DNA from: Tetmemena sp. SeJ-2015
Lineage: Eukaryota; Ciliophora; Spirotrichea; Sporadotrichida; Oxytrichidae
NCBI GenBank assembly: GCA_027382625.1
Contig: JAJKFJ010022604.1
Coordinates: 94,088-158,087 of the forward strand
Reading direction: 5' to 3'
Length of the DNA stretch: 64,000 bases
The translations under genes and the position numbers were made by a program. Numbering within the stretch: position 1 is the stretch's first letter; every line of letters starts with the position of its first letter. Under the pieces are notes generated by a model that saw only the letters and a list, made by a program, of their open reading frames with translations, searched no databases and was not told the DNA's origin. Positions 1 to 10,948 of the stretch are shown here, in pieces.

Positions 1-510
1 CTTAAATCCCAACACCGTCTTTTTGTCCCTCTTCACCGCTCTTCTCATACCTCCATCCATCGCCAAAAAGCAAAGGAAATTATCAAAACTCAATCTTCTT
101 CGTTGTCGCAACTGTATATTAATAAATTATTAATTCACGCTCTTCAACCATATATCACTTCTCATATTTATTATCATCTACAATTACTTTAATATAGTCC
201 AAAAAGCAAAATTAAATCTATAGGAAATTAAAAATCAGTTAGAATTAATTGAAAAAGGAGTTTATATATACTTTACTTCTAAATCATAGAAGAGAATAAG
301 GGTGCACCTTAAATACTTGAAAATTTTATAATAAACTTTAAAGTACAATTTAAGCGTTATGATTTTATCAACTCTCGAATTTGGATAAAGTTTTGACAAA
401 ATCTTGGAATGGCTTCAAGCAGGTTGTTAGTGGAAATAAATGAAGGAGTAATTTAAATATTTTCAATATAAGCCTAAATTTTAGAATTTTAAAATTTCAT
501 AGAGCCAGAA
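1..510. other. Window edge and upstream region of the kinase gene
   Basis: No gene can be called here with confidence. On the minus strand an ATG at 58-60 opens a 20-codon frame running off the window edge, which could be the start of a divergent gene. On the plus strand a frame without TGA runs from position 1 to about 250. With TGA as the only stop such frames occur by chance in AT-rich DNA. The rest is AT-rich leader of the kinase gene. Confidence 0.3.
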
Positions 511-1776
511 ATGGATCTGAAGGTAAGCACACTTTGCTCTCTTTAATTATAATTTTGCCATATTTACCATTCGAAATGACCATGGATGTATAGAAGGAAG
601 AAGAAAAAGACAAAAGATAGAAGCCTGTAAGCTGCACGATAGATCTCACTCTAATTATTCCCTTGAGAAAATGCCTTAATAAAACGTTGAATATAGACTA
701 GCTTCACTTATAATGCGGACAGAGTTGTTGGAAATGGATCGTTCGGAGTCGTGTTCCAAGTAAGCAAAGTAATTTTCGTTCTAAAGCTTTAGGCCAGCGT
801 AGCTGAGACAGGCGAAGGTAGTCGCAATCAAGAAAGTCTACCAGGATAAGCGATATAAGAACAGAGAGCTGCAGATCATGAAGGAGCTCTACCACCCTAA
901 TGTGATAACGTTGAAGCACGCTTTCTACACGCAGGGGGACAAGGTAAGAATAATAACTCCAGTTAAGCCCTTATAAATTAGCCCGATGAAATTTATCTCA
1001 ACGTGGTCATGGATTACATTCCTGAGACGGTCTATCGCGTTCTCAAGCACTATAATAAGATGAAGCAACAGGTTCCAGTCCTACTTGTGAAGGTTTACGC
1101 ATACTAGAGTTTCAGGGCACTTGCTTACATCCACGCTTTAGGGATAGTCCACAGAGATATAAAACCACAGAACCTGCTCGTTGACAGCTCATCGCACATC
1201 CTCAAGTTGTGCGACTTCGGGTCCGCAAAAAGAATCCAGAAGGGAGAAGTGAACGTGTCTTACATCTGCTCTAGATATTACAGAGCTCCTGAGCTGATCT
1301 TTGGAGCAACCGATTACTCTTCAGCAATCGATGTATGGTCTACAGGAAGTGTGATCGCAGAGCTATTGCTTGGGTAACCGCTGTTCCCAGGAGAATCAGG
1401 TGTTGACCAACTGGTAGAAATAATCAAGGTGCTGGGAACGCCAACCAGAGACCAAATTCATTCCATGAATCCCAATTACTCGGAGTTTAAGTTCCCGCAG
1501 ATAAAGGCACACCCATGGAATAAAGTGTTCAGGTCTCGCACACCTCCCGATGCCATCGATCTGATTTCAAAGCTACTGGTATATAACCCCGACAGAAGAC
1601 TAAAACCCCTGGAGGCCTTGCTTCATCCTTTCTTTGACGAACTCAGGGATAAAAATACGAGACTACCGAACGGGAATTCATTGCCAGATCTGTTCGATTT
1701 CTCAAAGGAGGAGATGTCGTCCACCTCACCAGAGATAATAGAGCAGCTTATTCCCAGTTGGTACAAGAAGAAGTGA
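511..1776 (+). CDS. Glycogen synthase kinase 3 (shaggy-type Ser/Thr kinase)
   Basis: A CMGC-family protein kinase of about 350 residues, consisting of the kinase domain with a very short N-terminus. Exons are 511-522, 594-626, 697-759, 793-943 and 982-1776; introns 523-593, 627-696, 760-792 and 944-981 are GT-AG. Visible motifs in order: glycine loop [10 protein letters not shown], the VAIKK lysine, HRDIKPQN catalytic loop, DFGSAK, the GSK3 activation loop CSRYYRAPE with its conserved Tyr, and [16 protein letters not shown] in the C-lobe. Conserved Gln positions are written TAG or TAA (the KVYAY-Q and LLLG-Q-P sites), which fixes the genetic code. It stops at TGA. One extra G at about 817 breaks the frame between GE and VVAIKK; I take this as a sequencing error or a real lesion. 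Family membership is secure; the ciliate pathway role is not shown here. Confidence 0.93.
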
Positions 1777-2161
1777 GGCAACTAATGTGAATTATCCCTA
1801 TAGATTTATAAATAGCTTGTATTTTGATAAATTATTTGCATTTCGGAAACCTTACTCCAAAATTTATTTCAGACAGAGAGGAGCAATTTATCGTTTTATA
1901 TTTGAAAGATAAATGAAATAGAAAAATTATTGCGAGTTCTCTCGTGCAATTCTTATACCTCTCTCTTTTATAAAACCTAAAGAAGTATTCTTGATTGAGA
2001 GCATCATTTCTAGTCTTTAATCTTTTTCACCTTTAAACCCACAAAATGAAAACAGTCATTTATTAAAACATTTTTTCTAATTAAGATATCCCGAAACATT
2101 ATGATACCTTATCTATGATTGAATATTCATTAAGTTATCCCTAAAACTGTAACTTTAAAAT
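1777..2161. other. Intergenic, convergent gene ends
   Basis: AT-rich spacer between the kinase stop codon and the 3' end of the minus-strand coiled-coil gene. I see no coding frame or structured element in it. Confidence 0.5.
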
Positions 2162-4690
2162 TCAATAGATCTTAATATATAAGTTTATCTGATTGTTGTG
2201 AATAACTTTCTTGATGTAGCTAGGCTTTTGATTTTGTTGAGTATCTGAGTCCCCTTTGACTGAGGGCGTGTTAATTATCTGCTGCTCTGAATCGAACACA
2301 AGCTCCTAAAGTCATAATAAATACTAAATATAGTCGACTCTTGAGTACGTTATTGGCTTCTTAGCCTCCCTCAATAAGCTGTGACTTGTTTCTCTCCCTT
2401 TGATTTGACTGCATATCAGAATGGAAAGCAGATAGTCTGCCCAAGGGAGTATGTGCTTCCTCAGAGTCCCCTCTCGATGTCAGGAACCCATTCTTATCTT
2501 TAAAAAATAGTCATAGAGCTTTATTATCTTCTTGCATCTGAGAAATCTTATTGTGTGTCTTGGATAGAATATTTGTCCTCTAGCCTAATGACTTCATACT
2601 TGACTTGCCCAGTTGAGATTAGGTCAAGAGTTTAAAAATCATAAGTGCAATTATCTTTTAGAAGAGAAGTAAATCCTAGTCCTTGATATCTATCTTAGGC
2701 GTGACATGGGAGTATAGTTTATTGGCGGAGAGTCTCTTTGAACTTTATTAGAGTAGGTCTTTGTCTTTCTGGATTATTTTAGCTGCTGATTGGTATGAGT
2801 TTAAGACTGCGCTCTGCTTGAGTTCGAAGTCTTGCTGTCTTTGAATGATCTGGGTTGAGGAGTTAAGCAAAGTATTTCTAGTTTCGATCTATGGCAAAAT
2901 AAAGGAGGACTTCTTCTCCTTGTGCTTTTGAATTGGAGATTTCTCCTCCTTGAATTAAATAATTCTAGTTAGATAATCTAATGATAAGATAGTCTAAAGA
3001 GTTAACTCTATTTAAAAATTTGGTATAAAATATTTGATCCTTGCTAAAGATTAAGGAGTCATTCATGGATTAGTCGACTGTTGGTCTCGCAGTTAAATTG
3101 AGGTTTGATCTGTCTTGGAGATAGGTCAAGTCCTTAAAATTGATGTTGGTCTTTATCATATCATTATTGAAGAGCAGTTTGTTGTCAAGTTTCTCTTCTA
3201 GGTATCGGCCGTTTAGATTTTGAAAGCTCGTCTGTACTTAATTGCCCTCAAAGCTTGTGGAATCTGTTTCATTATCTCTCTATTCATGTCTATCAGAAGA
3301 AAGATTAATTACAAAAGTAGTTTTAAAGTAAGAAAAATTAAGAAGTAGAAATAATTGAGGCAAATAAAAGAAGATGTTATATTAAATCATCTGATTTATC
3401 TATAATTATAATTTTGGAGATTTAGAGTACTCCAAGGAACCTAATTTCTAATCTGATTCCAGACTTTATTATAGTTAAAAATTAATTAGCTTATAAAATA
3501 GATAGACTATCTCATTAAAATTAGTGTATTATAAACTTTAATAAGTTGTGGAGACCAATATTATTAGTATAAATATCTAATTAGGTATATTCTTAAATTT
3601 AATATGAATGTAGAGCTTAATTCTGTGAATAATAGATTAGCCTTTAAAGCTAATAAGGCTCTCTCTTTCAAAAGTCTTTCCCCTGTAAGCTAAAGGAGTG
3701 GACTGATAACTGAGGCACGCCATTTTAAAAGCCTTAAGGATTATTGCACTCTGATTACTACAAGTGATGCATTCTTTTTTAATTGATACCACATTGTTAG
3801 TTGACTTGTTCTCTATTATGTTCCTCAGGATTGGCTACTTCGATTTCAAAAAGCCTTTCAAAGCTGGTACTTTTGACAGCTAACTATTTTCTAAGGGGGC
3901 AATTTATAAAGAAGCAATTTGATGAAATTCTAATAGGAAATTAAGAATATTTTATTGATAAAAATATGACTAAAATAGTCCCCTTTTCTAAGATAGTCAA
4001 ACTCATTGATCTTTAACTGAATGGATTCTTATTTTGGCTGGCATTAAAAATCATATTAAATTATCCCCTTATATATATTAAGCATTAACTTGGGTGAAGT
4101 CATTATTCTATTACTTGTCTAGAATGAGCATGCTTATATCGTCATTCTAGGGTATCTGGTTTGCCAAGTTTTGTGAAATGATACTGCTGTCGTTGAAGAA
4201 GCTGCTCTTCCTGTGCAGAAGGTTTTTGTTGTCTATTGACTGCTGAGGGTGAGTAATGAATTCCCCTGAGTTCTACATCTAATAAACCTCAAAAGCAAAT
4301 GCGAATTTAATTGCATCAAATTGTGTTCTAGGTTTAGCCAATGAGTGCGATGGACTTTTTATCGATCTCATCTTGCAACTAGAGAGTAGTATCTATCTAA
4401 ATGGCATCCACCAAGGCTGAAACTATCTGAGCCAAGTTAAGAATTGACTTTTTATCCTCTTCGCTTTGCTTCTTGACTATCTTGGAAAGTTTGTCTATCT
4501 TTTGGTGGTCAAGGTGCTGGTCTGTTTTCTCTCTGGCTCTCCTAGTCTTCTCGCTCTCCATGGCTATGTAGACGCTTTCAATCCCTTGCTTTATACTTTT
4601 CTCTAAGACGAGCAGCTTCTCCTCCATCTCCTTATCATTATCTCTAAATCTAGAAATATGCAAAATCAAAGCAATAGAAAATAAACATAT
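2162..4690 (-). CDS. Hypothetical coiled-coil protein with a CITC segment
   Basis: Not recognised. The stop is TGA at 2162-2164. The strongest N-terminal piece, 4669-4397, is a charged coiled coil (start DNDKEMEEKLLVLEKS). After a splice at about 4.3 kb come a polar stretch (HPQQSIDNKNLLHRKS, 4.26-4.05 kb), then a conserved-looking piece at 3.9-3.65 kb with an ECITCSNQ cysteine pair. The frame then runs without TGA to about 3.0 kb. Two GT-AG introns fit: about 2942-2998 and about 2305-2347. The C-terminus is Lys/Gln/Ser-rich. An in-frame TGA at 2511-2513 lies inside a 21-bp segment flanked by CTTTA repeats; removing it leaves an open frame. The exon order is a reading of open frames, so exact boundaries are uncertain, and it could be two genes. 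Confidence 0.5.
2498..2523 (-). other. IES-like segment, pointer CTTTA/TAAAG
   Basis: The direct repeat CTTTA lies at 2498-2502 and 2519-2523. Removing 21 bp with one copy deletes an in-frame TGA of the minus-strand coiled-coil gene and keeps the flanking frame. Confidence 0.55.
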
Positions 4691-4858
4691 TTCTATTATT
4701 CTATAATACCAAAAAGTAGAATTTATATTCTTGATTTTAAATTAAATTCAAATTATGGATCTTAATTATATTCAATTTATAATGATGCTTTATATTTTAC
4801 TTCACTAATGAAGGCAGATAGAGACCTTTTTATAGAGAGGGTGACATAAATAAATAAA
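4691..4858. other. Divergent promoter region
   Basis: AT-rich spacer between the minus-strand coiled-coil gene and the next plus-strand gene. A first exon of the minus gene may lie here, because a TTTCTAG acceptor precedes its main N-terminal exon. No clear regulatory motif was seen. Confidence 0.35.
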
Positions 4859-6449
4859 ATGGAAATAGATAACAACCCAAAAATAAATATAGAGACATCC
4901 TCACAAGCATAAGAGTAAATTAAAGCACTAGATAAAGAACCACAATAATAAGTTATACACTCAAAAGGAGGGCTAGATTTTGAAATTTAAGTGGATGATA
5001 ACGAGCTACTAGAGCTAAAAAAGCTATAAAGACATTAGCAAAGGCAGCTTGAAAACAATGAAGACTACATGAATGAAAATATTTCAGATCTAACTGAAGG
5101 TAACAATTATAATTTAGTCAAACAAGTTATATTATAGAACTTGATAAACTATCACAATTTGCGATGCTTGAAGACTTGGATGGAGGCTGTGATTCAACAG
5201 GATGCCTTATATTCAAACTCAGCACTATTTATTTTACACTAGAAGTACCTCAACTTCTTATAATCTAATTGTTGTGTGCATATGTTTTCGACTGGTTCTC
5301 TTTGCAGAGCAAGATCAGATAAATGGTGATGAGTTTGATGGCACCATTTTTACGCAGGGCTGAGGAAGACCGCTCCACAGTAGTTCAAGTCAAGAATATT
5401 AACGACGGCTTGAAGAAGAAAGTAGATGAGCTTTTTTCTTAACTTCATTTATGAAATACTTTTTGAGCTACTATTATTCAATCGAATTAAGAATGAAATG
5501 TATCATTATTCAAAATGTGTGTCCTTATTCGTTTTTCTGATAATTGATCTATATTCGTGTGCACTAAGTTATGCACAAGGGGTGGGTAGATAGAAGAGAT
5601 TTCGAATAGAATGAACATTCTTGAGGGTGACAAGAGACTGTTCGAAAGCAAGGTGCAGCAAGATGTAAGGATCATGCAGAGCAGCATCGCCATGAGCCAT
5701 GAAAAAGTGCAAGTCATAGATCAACTGGCCAAAGGCTTTGTAAGCAATATAGTTACTCATCATTCTAAACTTTTAGAGCAAGCAAGGGTAGATTCTGAGA
5801 CAAGAGTGAATATCTCTTCTCCCTTTTATTCTTTTAAGAGGTTTCTGCTTTTTACGATGAAATCAACGTTGCAAAGAAGGAATTCTCTTAGCAGATGTCT
5901 GGGTTCACTCGGGAATTAAGAAACATAGACTCTCAGTATGATAAGAAAGTGAAGCATTTGCAAGAGTAGATACAGCTAGTAAAAGGCTACACCACTCAAC
6001 ATGAAGACACCATTAAGCGAACTGACACGATAGTGGAGACTTATAAGAAACAGCTCTCTGAGCTTTATGAGAACGTGAATCTGGCTTTGACTTGCAAAGT
6101 GGACAAATCTATCTATGAGAACAGCTTTGGGTTGATGCAGAGAGATGTAACCATGTGCAAGAATGTCACTACTGACTTGGATAGGACCATCAATCATCTG
6201 GAGCACTACATAGATAAGTACTAAAGTGTGTAAACGCAAAACTAAATCACTGAGGCCTTGGTTAATGTACTTCCAAGAAAATAAATGACACATTTATTTC
6301 ATATAAACATAAAGAGAAAATTATTATCAGTCCTGGGTATAATTTATTAAAGTTGCTATTATCTTTTCTTATTTTAATTTTCATGTTTTGAAATTTTACC
6401 TGCCAAAATATATAAACAGACTGAAGATATATACAAAGGAGAGATATGA
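4859..6449 (+). CDS. Hypothetical coiled-coil protein, multi-exon
   Basis: Not recognised. ATG 4859 starts a Gln/Glu-rich acidic N-terminus (MEIDNNPKINIETSSQ). A GT-AG intron of 38 nt follows at about 5100-5137, then a segment ending in DGLKKKVDELF near 5440. A second block starts at 5611 with NILEGDKRLFESKVQQDV. After an intron of about 53 nt at 5789-5841 it continues as a charged coiled coil (FTRELRNIDSQYDKKVKHLQ, then DLDRTINHLEHYIDKY) to a TGA at 6447. I join the two blocks because strand, style and spacing match and an acceptor precedes 5611, but they could be two adjacent genes. Frequent TAG/TAA Gln codons fit the coding call. No membrane segment or catalytic motif is visible. Confidence 0.5.
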
Positions 6450-6612
6450 GTAACTCATAGACAGGATTAAAGATCACGATAACAACCCAGATAACAATAT
6501 ATCATAAAATACATTTATAGATTTAAATACAAATCAAATTTATAATTAAATTAAGCTTTTTATTTAAATAAATTAGAATGATTTACTGCTAAAATGCAAA
6601 TAATTGCTTATA

Positions 6613-8614
6613 ATGGAAACATTACCTAAGCTCTATTTTTCAATTTATATTAAATTTATTCCTCATATAGTTTTAAAATATTTTGCATAATATTTCTTTT
6701 AAGATACCCCATCGTAGCTGAATAAGGTTGGGTTCTTGATCCCTTAAATAAGAGATGTCATCTTATACAAAGACGACGAATAGGAGCAATAATAATCATA
6801 AGATCCAAAATAAATTAATTTATTACATTATTCTGAAATATATTTTAATTAGGTGAAATTAAATTATTTTATCTTTTTCAAAAAAGGACTTTAAAATATT
6901 ATTTTGCTGAAATAGATTTTCTAAATTGTGTGAATATATATTTAAAATTTAATAAATTAAAAGCATAATTTAATTTGTTTGTAGCTTTATAAGATAGAGT
7001 AGCAGCTGAGAGAGATCAGTACCTCACAAATAATCCAAGTTTAAGATAAGGTATTGTTGTTGATCCGACTACTCATGCTAAGCCTTTTGACTAAGGAGAT
7101 ATAAAGTAGAAGCTAAATTTATTTTAACAAGGATAATTATTTATTTTATTATCTAAGAAATTTTAATTAGAATAATAATAATTCAATATCTTTTTATTTA
7201 AAATTTGTTGTAAATTTGAGGAACTATAATGATAGATCATCTTTGTCACTAGGCTTGTCTTCAAAGTCCCCTAGCACTACGTAAGTGATAACTTCTCCCT
7301 TCGCAGCTTAGAAAGATGAACTATCGCTAACATATATCAAATATAAGTCAGACTTATCTATTATGCTTTTATTCTAACAAACCTATTCCAGAGGCAGGCC
7401 ACCTTACAAAACAAAAATGAAAATAAAACCAGCAAGAGATACATTATAACCTACCCAGAGCTCTCTCAATAAACTTTAGTGAAATTAAAATAAGTAATTA
7501 AAATTTATAGTATTCTTTTTATAAATATCCTTTCAAATAAAATGATAATGTCAATTTTTGTAATGGAAATAATTTTTAGTTTAGGAGCAAGATAAGAAAG
7601 TTGTGAATATCAGATTGAAGCGCGATGCCAGTTCTTCCTCAGAGAGGCACAAATCAAAACCATGGAATAATTAGTTTAATAGAGCAAGCTTATCCATCTC
7701 CACCAACTACGTATCTGGAATGGTTAAGAGACTCCTCAAATAAGAACTCAAGAACAACAAAGCATATCATTCAATCTATAAATTTATTCAATTCTAATTC
7801 AATGATATGAGATTTAATTTTAGGGGATCAAATTTTAATATATTTTATATCCCCAGTCTCATAGAGTAAACAAGCATTTCAAGTATTACCCTATCTTAAT
7901 TGAAAATTAAATGCTACTTAAAACTCTTCTTAATATGTAATCCATAATAATAAATTTTTTGCCAGAGAGTTAATTGATAAATATAAACTTACCTCATAAA
8001 ACATTTCTTATCAAAAAATAATTTAATTAACGTAAAAATATAGAGGATAGCTTAGATAATATTCTAAGATATTGATCGTTAATAATAATTATTGAGTGAT
8101 ATTAAGAGGGGAAATACTTTTCGAAGAAGACCGCAAGAACCTTTAAAACACCTCCCTTCTCAAAAGAACAACTCAATGCTATCATAGCTAAATAAATTAG
8201 GTCTTATATTTTAACTTATTTAGAGAATCATATCTATCGGATAAATTATGTATGAATTGTTGAATTTGAGCTGCAAAAGTGATTGAAATGTTGGAGCAAG
8301 AGTCAATAAACAGACCTCAGCAGGTATTTTAACAGTCAAATAACACAGAAAAGCAGTAGTAGTGTAGTTGCTGCCAGATTCATTTAGATGAAATACTATT
8401 AAAGATGCAACAGACAAAAGCCAAAGATATAACAAAGATACTATCAAAATATATAGCTTATTTAAAACATGCATAAACATTATAGTTTTATTTTGTTCAG
8501 TTAATATTTTAAGAAACAGGAAAATTAGAGAGATTAAAGTTTTAAATTAAATATAATTGCTCCTCTATGATCTAAATTAATTCTTCAAGTTCAATTAAAG
8601 TCTATCTATAATGA
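6613..8614 (+). CDS. Hypothetical protein, multi-exon, Ser/Gln-rich
   Basis: Not recognised. Open pieces on the plus strand follow one another: QLNKVGFLIPQIRDVILYKD with a Gln-rich end at 6.70-6.82 kb, a piece at 7.0-7.13 kb, RSSLSLGLSSKSPSTTQVI at 7.23-7.30 kb, a basic Ser-rich piece beginning KVVNIRLKRDASSSERHKSK at 7.59 kb, and a coiled coil (KMQQTKAKDITKILSKYIAY) at 8.28-8.48 kb. TGA follows at 8612. Several AG acceptors precede these pieces (for example TTTTAG before 7.58 kb). At 7.14-7.48 kb a minus-strand frame is equally open (YVVLGDFEDKPSDKDD), so strand there is not certain. Start and exon joins are inferred. Confidence 0.4.
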
Positions 8615-8842
8615 TCAACGATTTCTTAATCATTAATTAAATTAAAATTATTTTTATATTGAAATTAAAGCCAATACAAAAGACATTTTATCCGTCTAAG
8701 TTATAAATTTTATCCATAATTTATGATTTTAAATTATTTGAATAAATTCAATTTCAAAGAGTTAATAATTAGTAAAAATATAATTGTAATATTGATTATA
8801 AATATCAGGGAATTATTTTAATGATTAAATATTTCTCCTATA
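8615..8842. other. Intergenic spacer
   Basis: Very AT-rich leader of the next gene. No coding frame or clear motif was seen. Confidence 0.5.
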
Positions 8843-10859
8843 ATGAATTCGAATCACAATAATTCAAAAGCACTTGAACAAGACGAAGCAGTGGATGAAG
8901 AACACTACTTCGATCAGAATAGGATCCATCTAAACTTCTCAAGGCGCCCAACTCTCTAATAAGATAAGTTATTTTTGGATGAGCAAGACGATTTTTCATA
9001 ATTTATAAACGATGAAGCGGAGGATGATGAAGAAGAGGAGAACTTAGTTGCGAACGCTAACTCATTTAACTTCTTGCAAAGGTAAAATGGAATTCAAGAG
9101 AACAAGCTGAAGTAAATTACTAAGAGTTAGAAGCTAACTCCTGTTGAAGTCAGTTTTCTTAGCATGCTCACAGAGTTGAAGGCAAGTTAAACTAATAAGG
9201 AAAACTCAAGCTAGCAAACGACTTTGGCTACTTCTAAGTACTTAACTACCTCTAACTTCGAGACGCAACTTTTAAAAGCTTTAGAAGTAAATCCTCAGCT
9301 CAAAGGGCTGTTCGAAAATACCAAACTTCCAAGCCACTGGTAACTCGTAGTGCAGTATTTGACCAAGAATCCTACAACCTTTAGACGTTTGCTGTCTACG
9401 AAGTCTAGCAAGCTGGCTCTTTTGCTGCCTAGATAAACAAAGCTTGGCTTCCAAAGTTCCGCTATGAATGAGATAATTGAAGAGAAGGATAATGAGAGCA
9501 GCTTTGTCAGTGAGTCTTTCTAAGATAGCAGCAGCAGCTTAGATAACGACGACTAAGATAAGTGCAATATATTTCCATTTATGAAGATGAGGAATATGAT
9601 CAAGCTGGTTAAGATTAAATGGAGGAAAGAAAGGTGTTAGACGTAGAGGGCAAGTCTAAGTAAGGAAGGGTTTCGTTCGCAATAAATCAGTTCAGCGCTC
9701 ATCGATCACAATCGTTCCAAATATCTGGCCTCCCTCAAAACGAGTTGACTAAAATGTTAAGTGCAACCAATCAAAAGAGGAAGACTCTGGATGTAAAGAG
9801 GTAGACTGTGAAACTTACTGCAGACGAGATCGATAGATACAACAAGCGTTTGCAAGCTAAGAAGGAAAAGCTTGAGAAGGAGAAAAAAGAGCATGTTACT
9901 ATGCTACACGATGCGATGGCTAAAGTTTACATCGAGAACTTAAACTACTTGCATGAGAATGAGAACGCTAGGAATAAGTTCTAAACTCCGATTAAGATTA
10001 GACTTTAGCATAGAAAGAAGGAAAACATTCTCACCTTCACTCAAGACTGGTCCAAGGTTCCACTCTTCAGTAAAGTTGCAAATGGGAAGATCAAGCTTGT
10101 GCAGGAGATTAAAATGCTTCAGGAGATAGATCTTTTCAACAAGTACATCTTTATGAAGGGGTTTGAGAAAACTTAGTTGCTTAGAGGACTGGAGATTAAG
10201 TTACATGACTTCATCAAGTATGCAAAGTTCGAGCTAGGTATGAATGACTTGCAGTACCATGTAAACATAGACTTGGAGAAAGCAGATGAGCAAACACCAG
10301 CTCATGGCAGAAGCTTCTCCGTAGCCTCTGTCGTTTCTCAAGCCGCAAAGAATGCTAAAGATGAGCAAGCTATAACTATGCACACTTAATTCCAGTATAT
10401 TCTGATTTTAGGCTGGAGAGAGCGAAACAGAAGGATAGAAAGATGACTTCATGGATGATAAACAGCAGCATCTATGACATGTGTTTAGATCTGCTCATGT
10501 GCAAGAAGCTATTTCGCTTCCGCACGGCTCTGATCAACATCTACTAAAGGCTTTTGGAAAAAGATGATCATGAATAGCACTATTACTTCCTCCACGGGGA
10601 GTATGAAAAGACTAAGAACCCACTTTACATAAGACAAACACAGGAGTGTCTAAAACGAGTCATCAGTACCACCTCGAAGTTGAAAAACCTGATAGTGTTT
10701 GAATACCGCTCCTAGGCAAACGAATTTTTCACAACTACTAAGTTCATATTCAACCCTGAGAACGATATCATCTTAGAAAGGAAGGAATATACTGAGGTAC
10801 TAATGAATGAGATCGATCAGTGGAGAGATATACAGAACAAATTATAGTCATAGAAATGA
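8843..10859 (+). CDS. Hypothetical acidic/coiled-coil protein with one IES
   Basis: Not recognised. ATG 8843 opens an acidic N-terminus (QDEAVDEEHYFDQNRIHLNF, then EAEDDEEEEN). A Leu-rich region near 9.27-9.43 kb follows, then a poly-Ser/Asp stretch. The frame breaks at 9.56-9.58 kb and is restored by removing 29 bp between AAGAT repeats, giving DDQDEEYDQAGQDQMEERK across the junction. A long charged helical region follows (RLQAKKEKLEKEKKEHV), then a folded-looking part to 10.38 kb. A splice at about 10.41 kb leads to a C-terminal domain (MCKKLFRFRTALINIYQRLL) ending at TGA 10857. The coding nature is well supported by length, Gln codons and frame repair; the function is unknown. Confidence 0.65.
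9555..9588 (+). other. IES-like segment, pointer AAGAT
   Basis: AAGAT lies at 9555-9559 and 9584-9588. Removing 29 bp with one copy joins two long coding frames that are otherwise out of phase. No GT-AG intron fits this break. Confidence 0.75.
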
Positions 10860-10948
10860 ATTAATTGTTCCACATTATGAATGATAGTATTTATCCTCAT
10901 TGAGTCTAGATATAAGAAGTTTTATATAAAATAATAAGGAGCTTCAAG

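Noticed and set aside
704..919. Minus-strand ORF at 704-919
   Set aside because: It is antisense to the GSK3 kinase exons, whose motifs are unmistakable.
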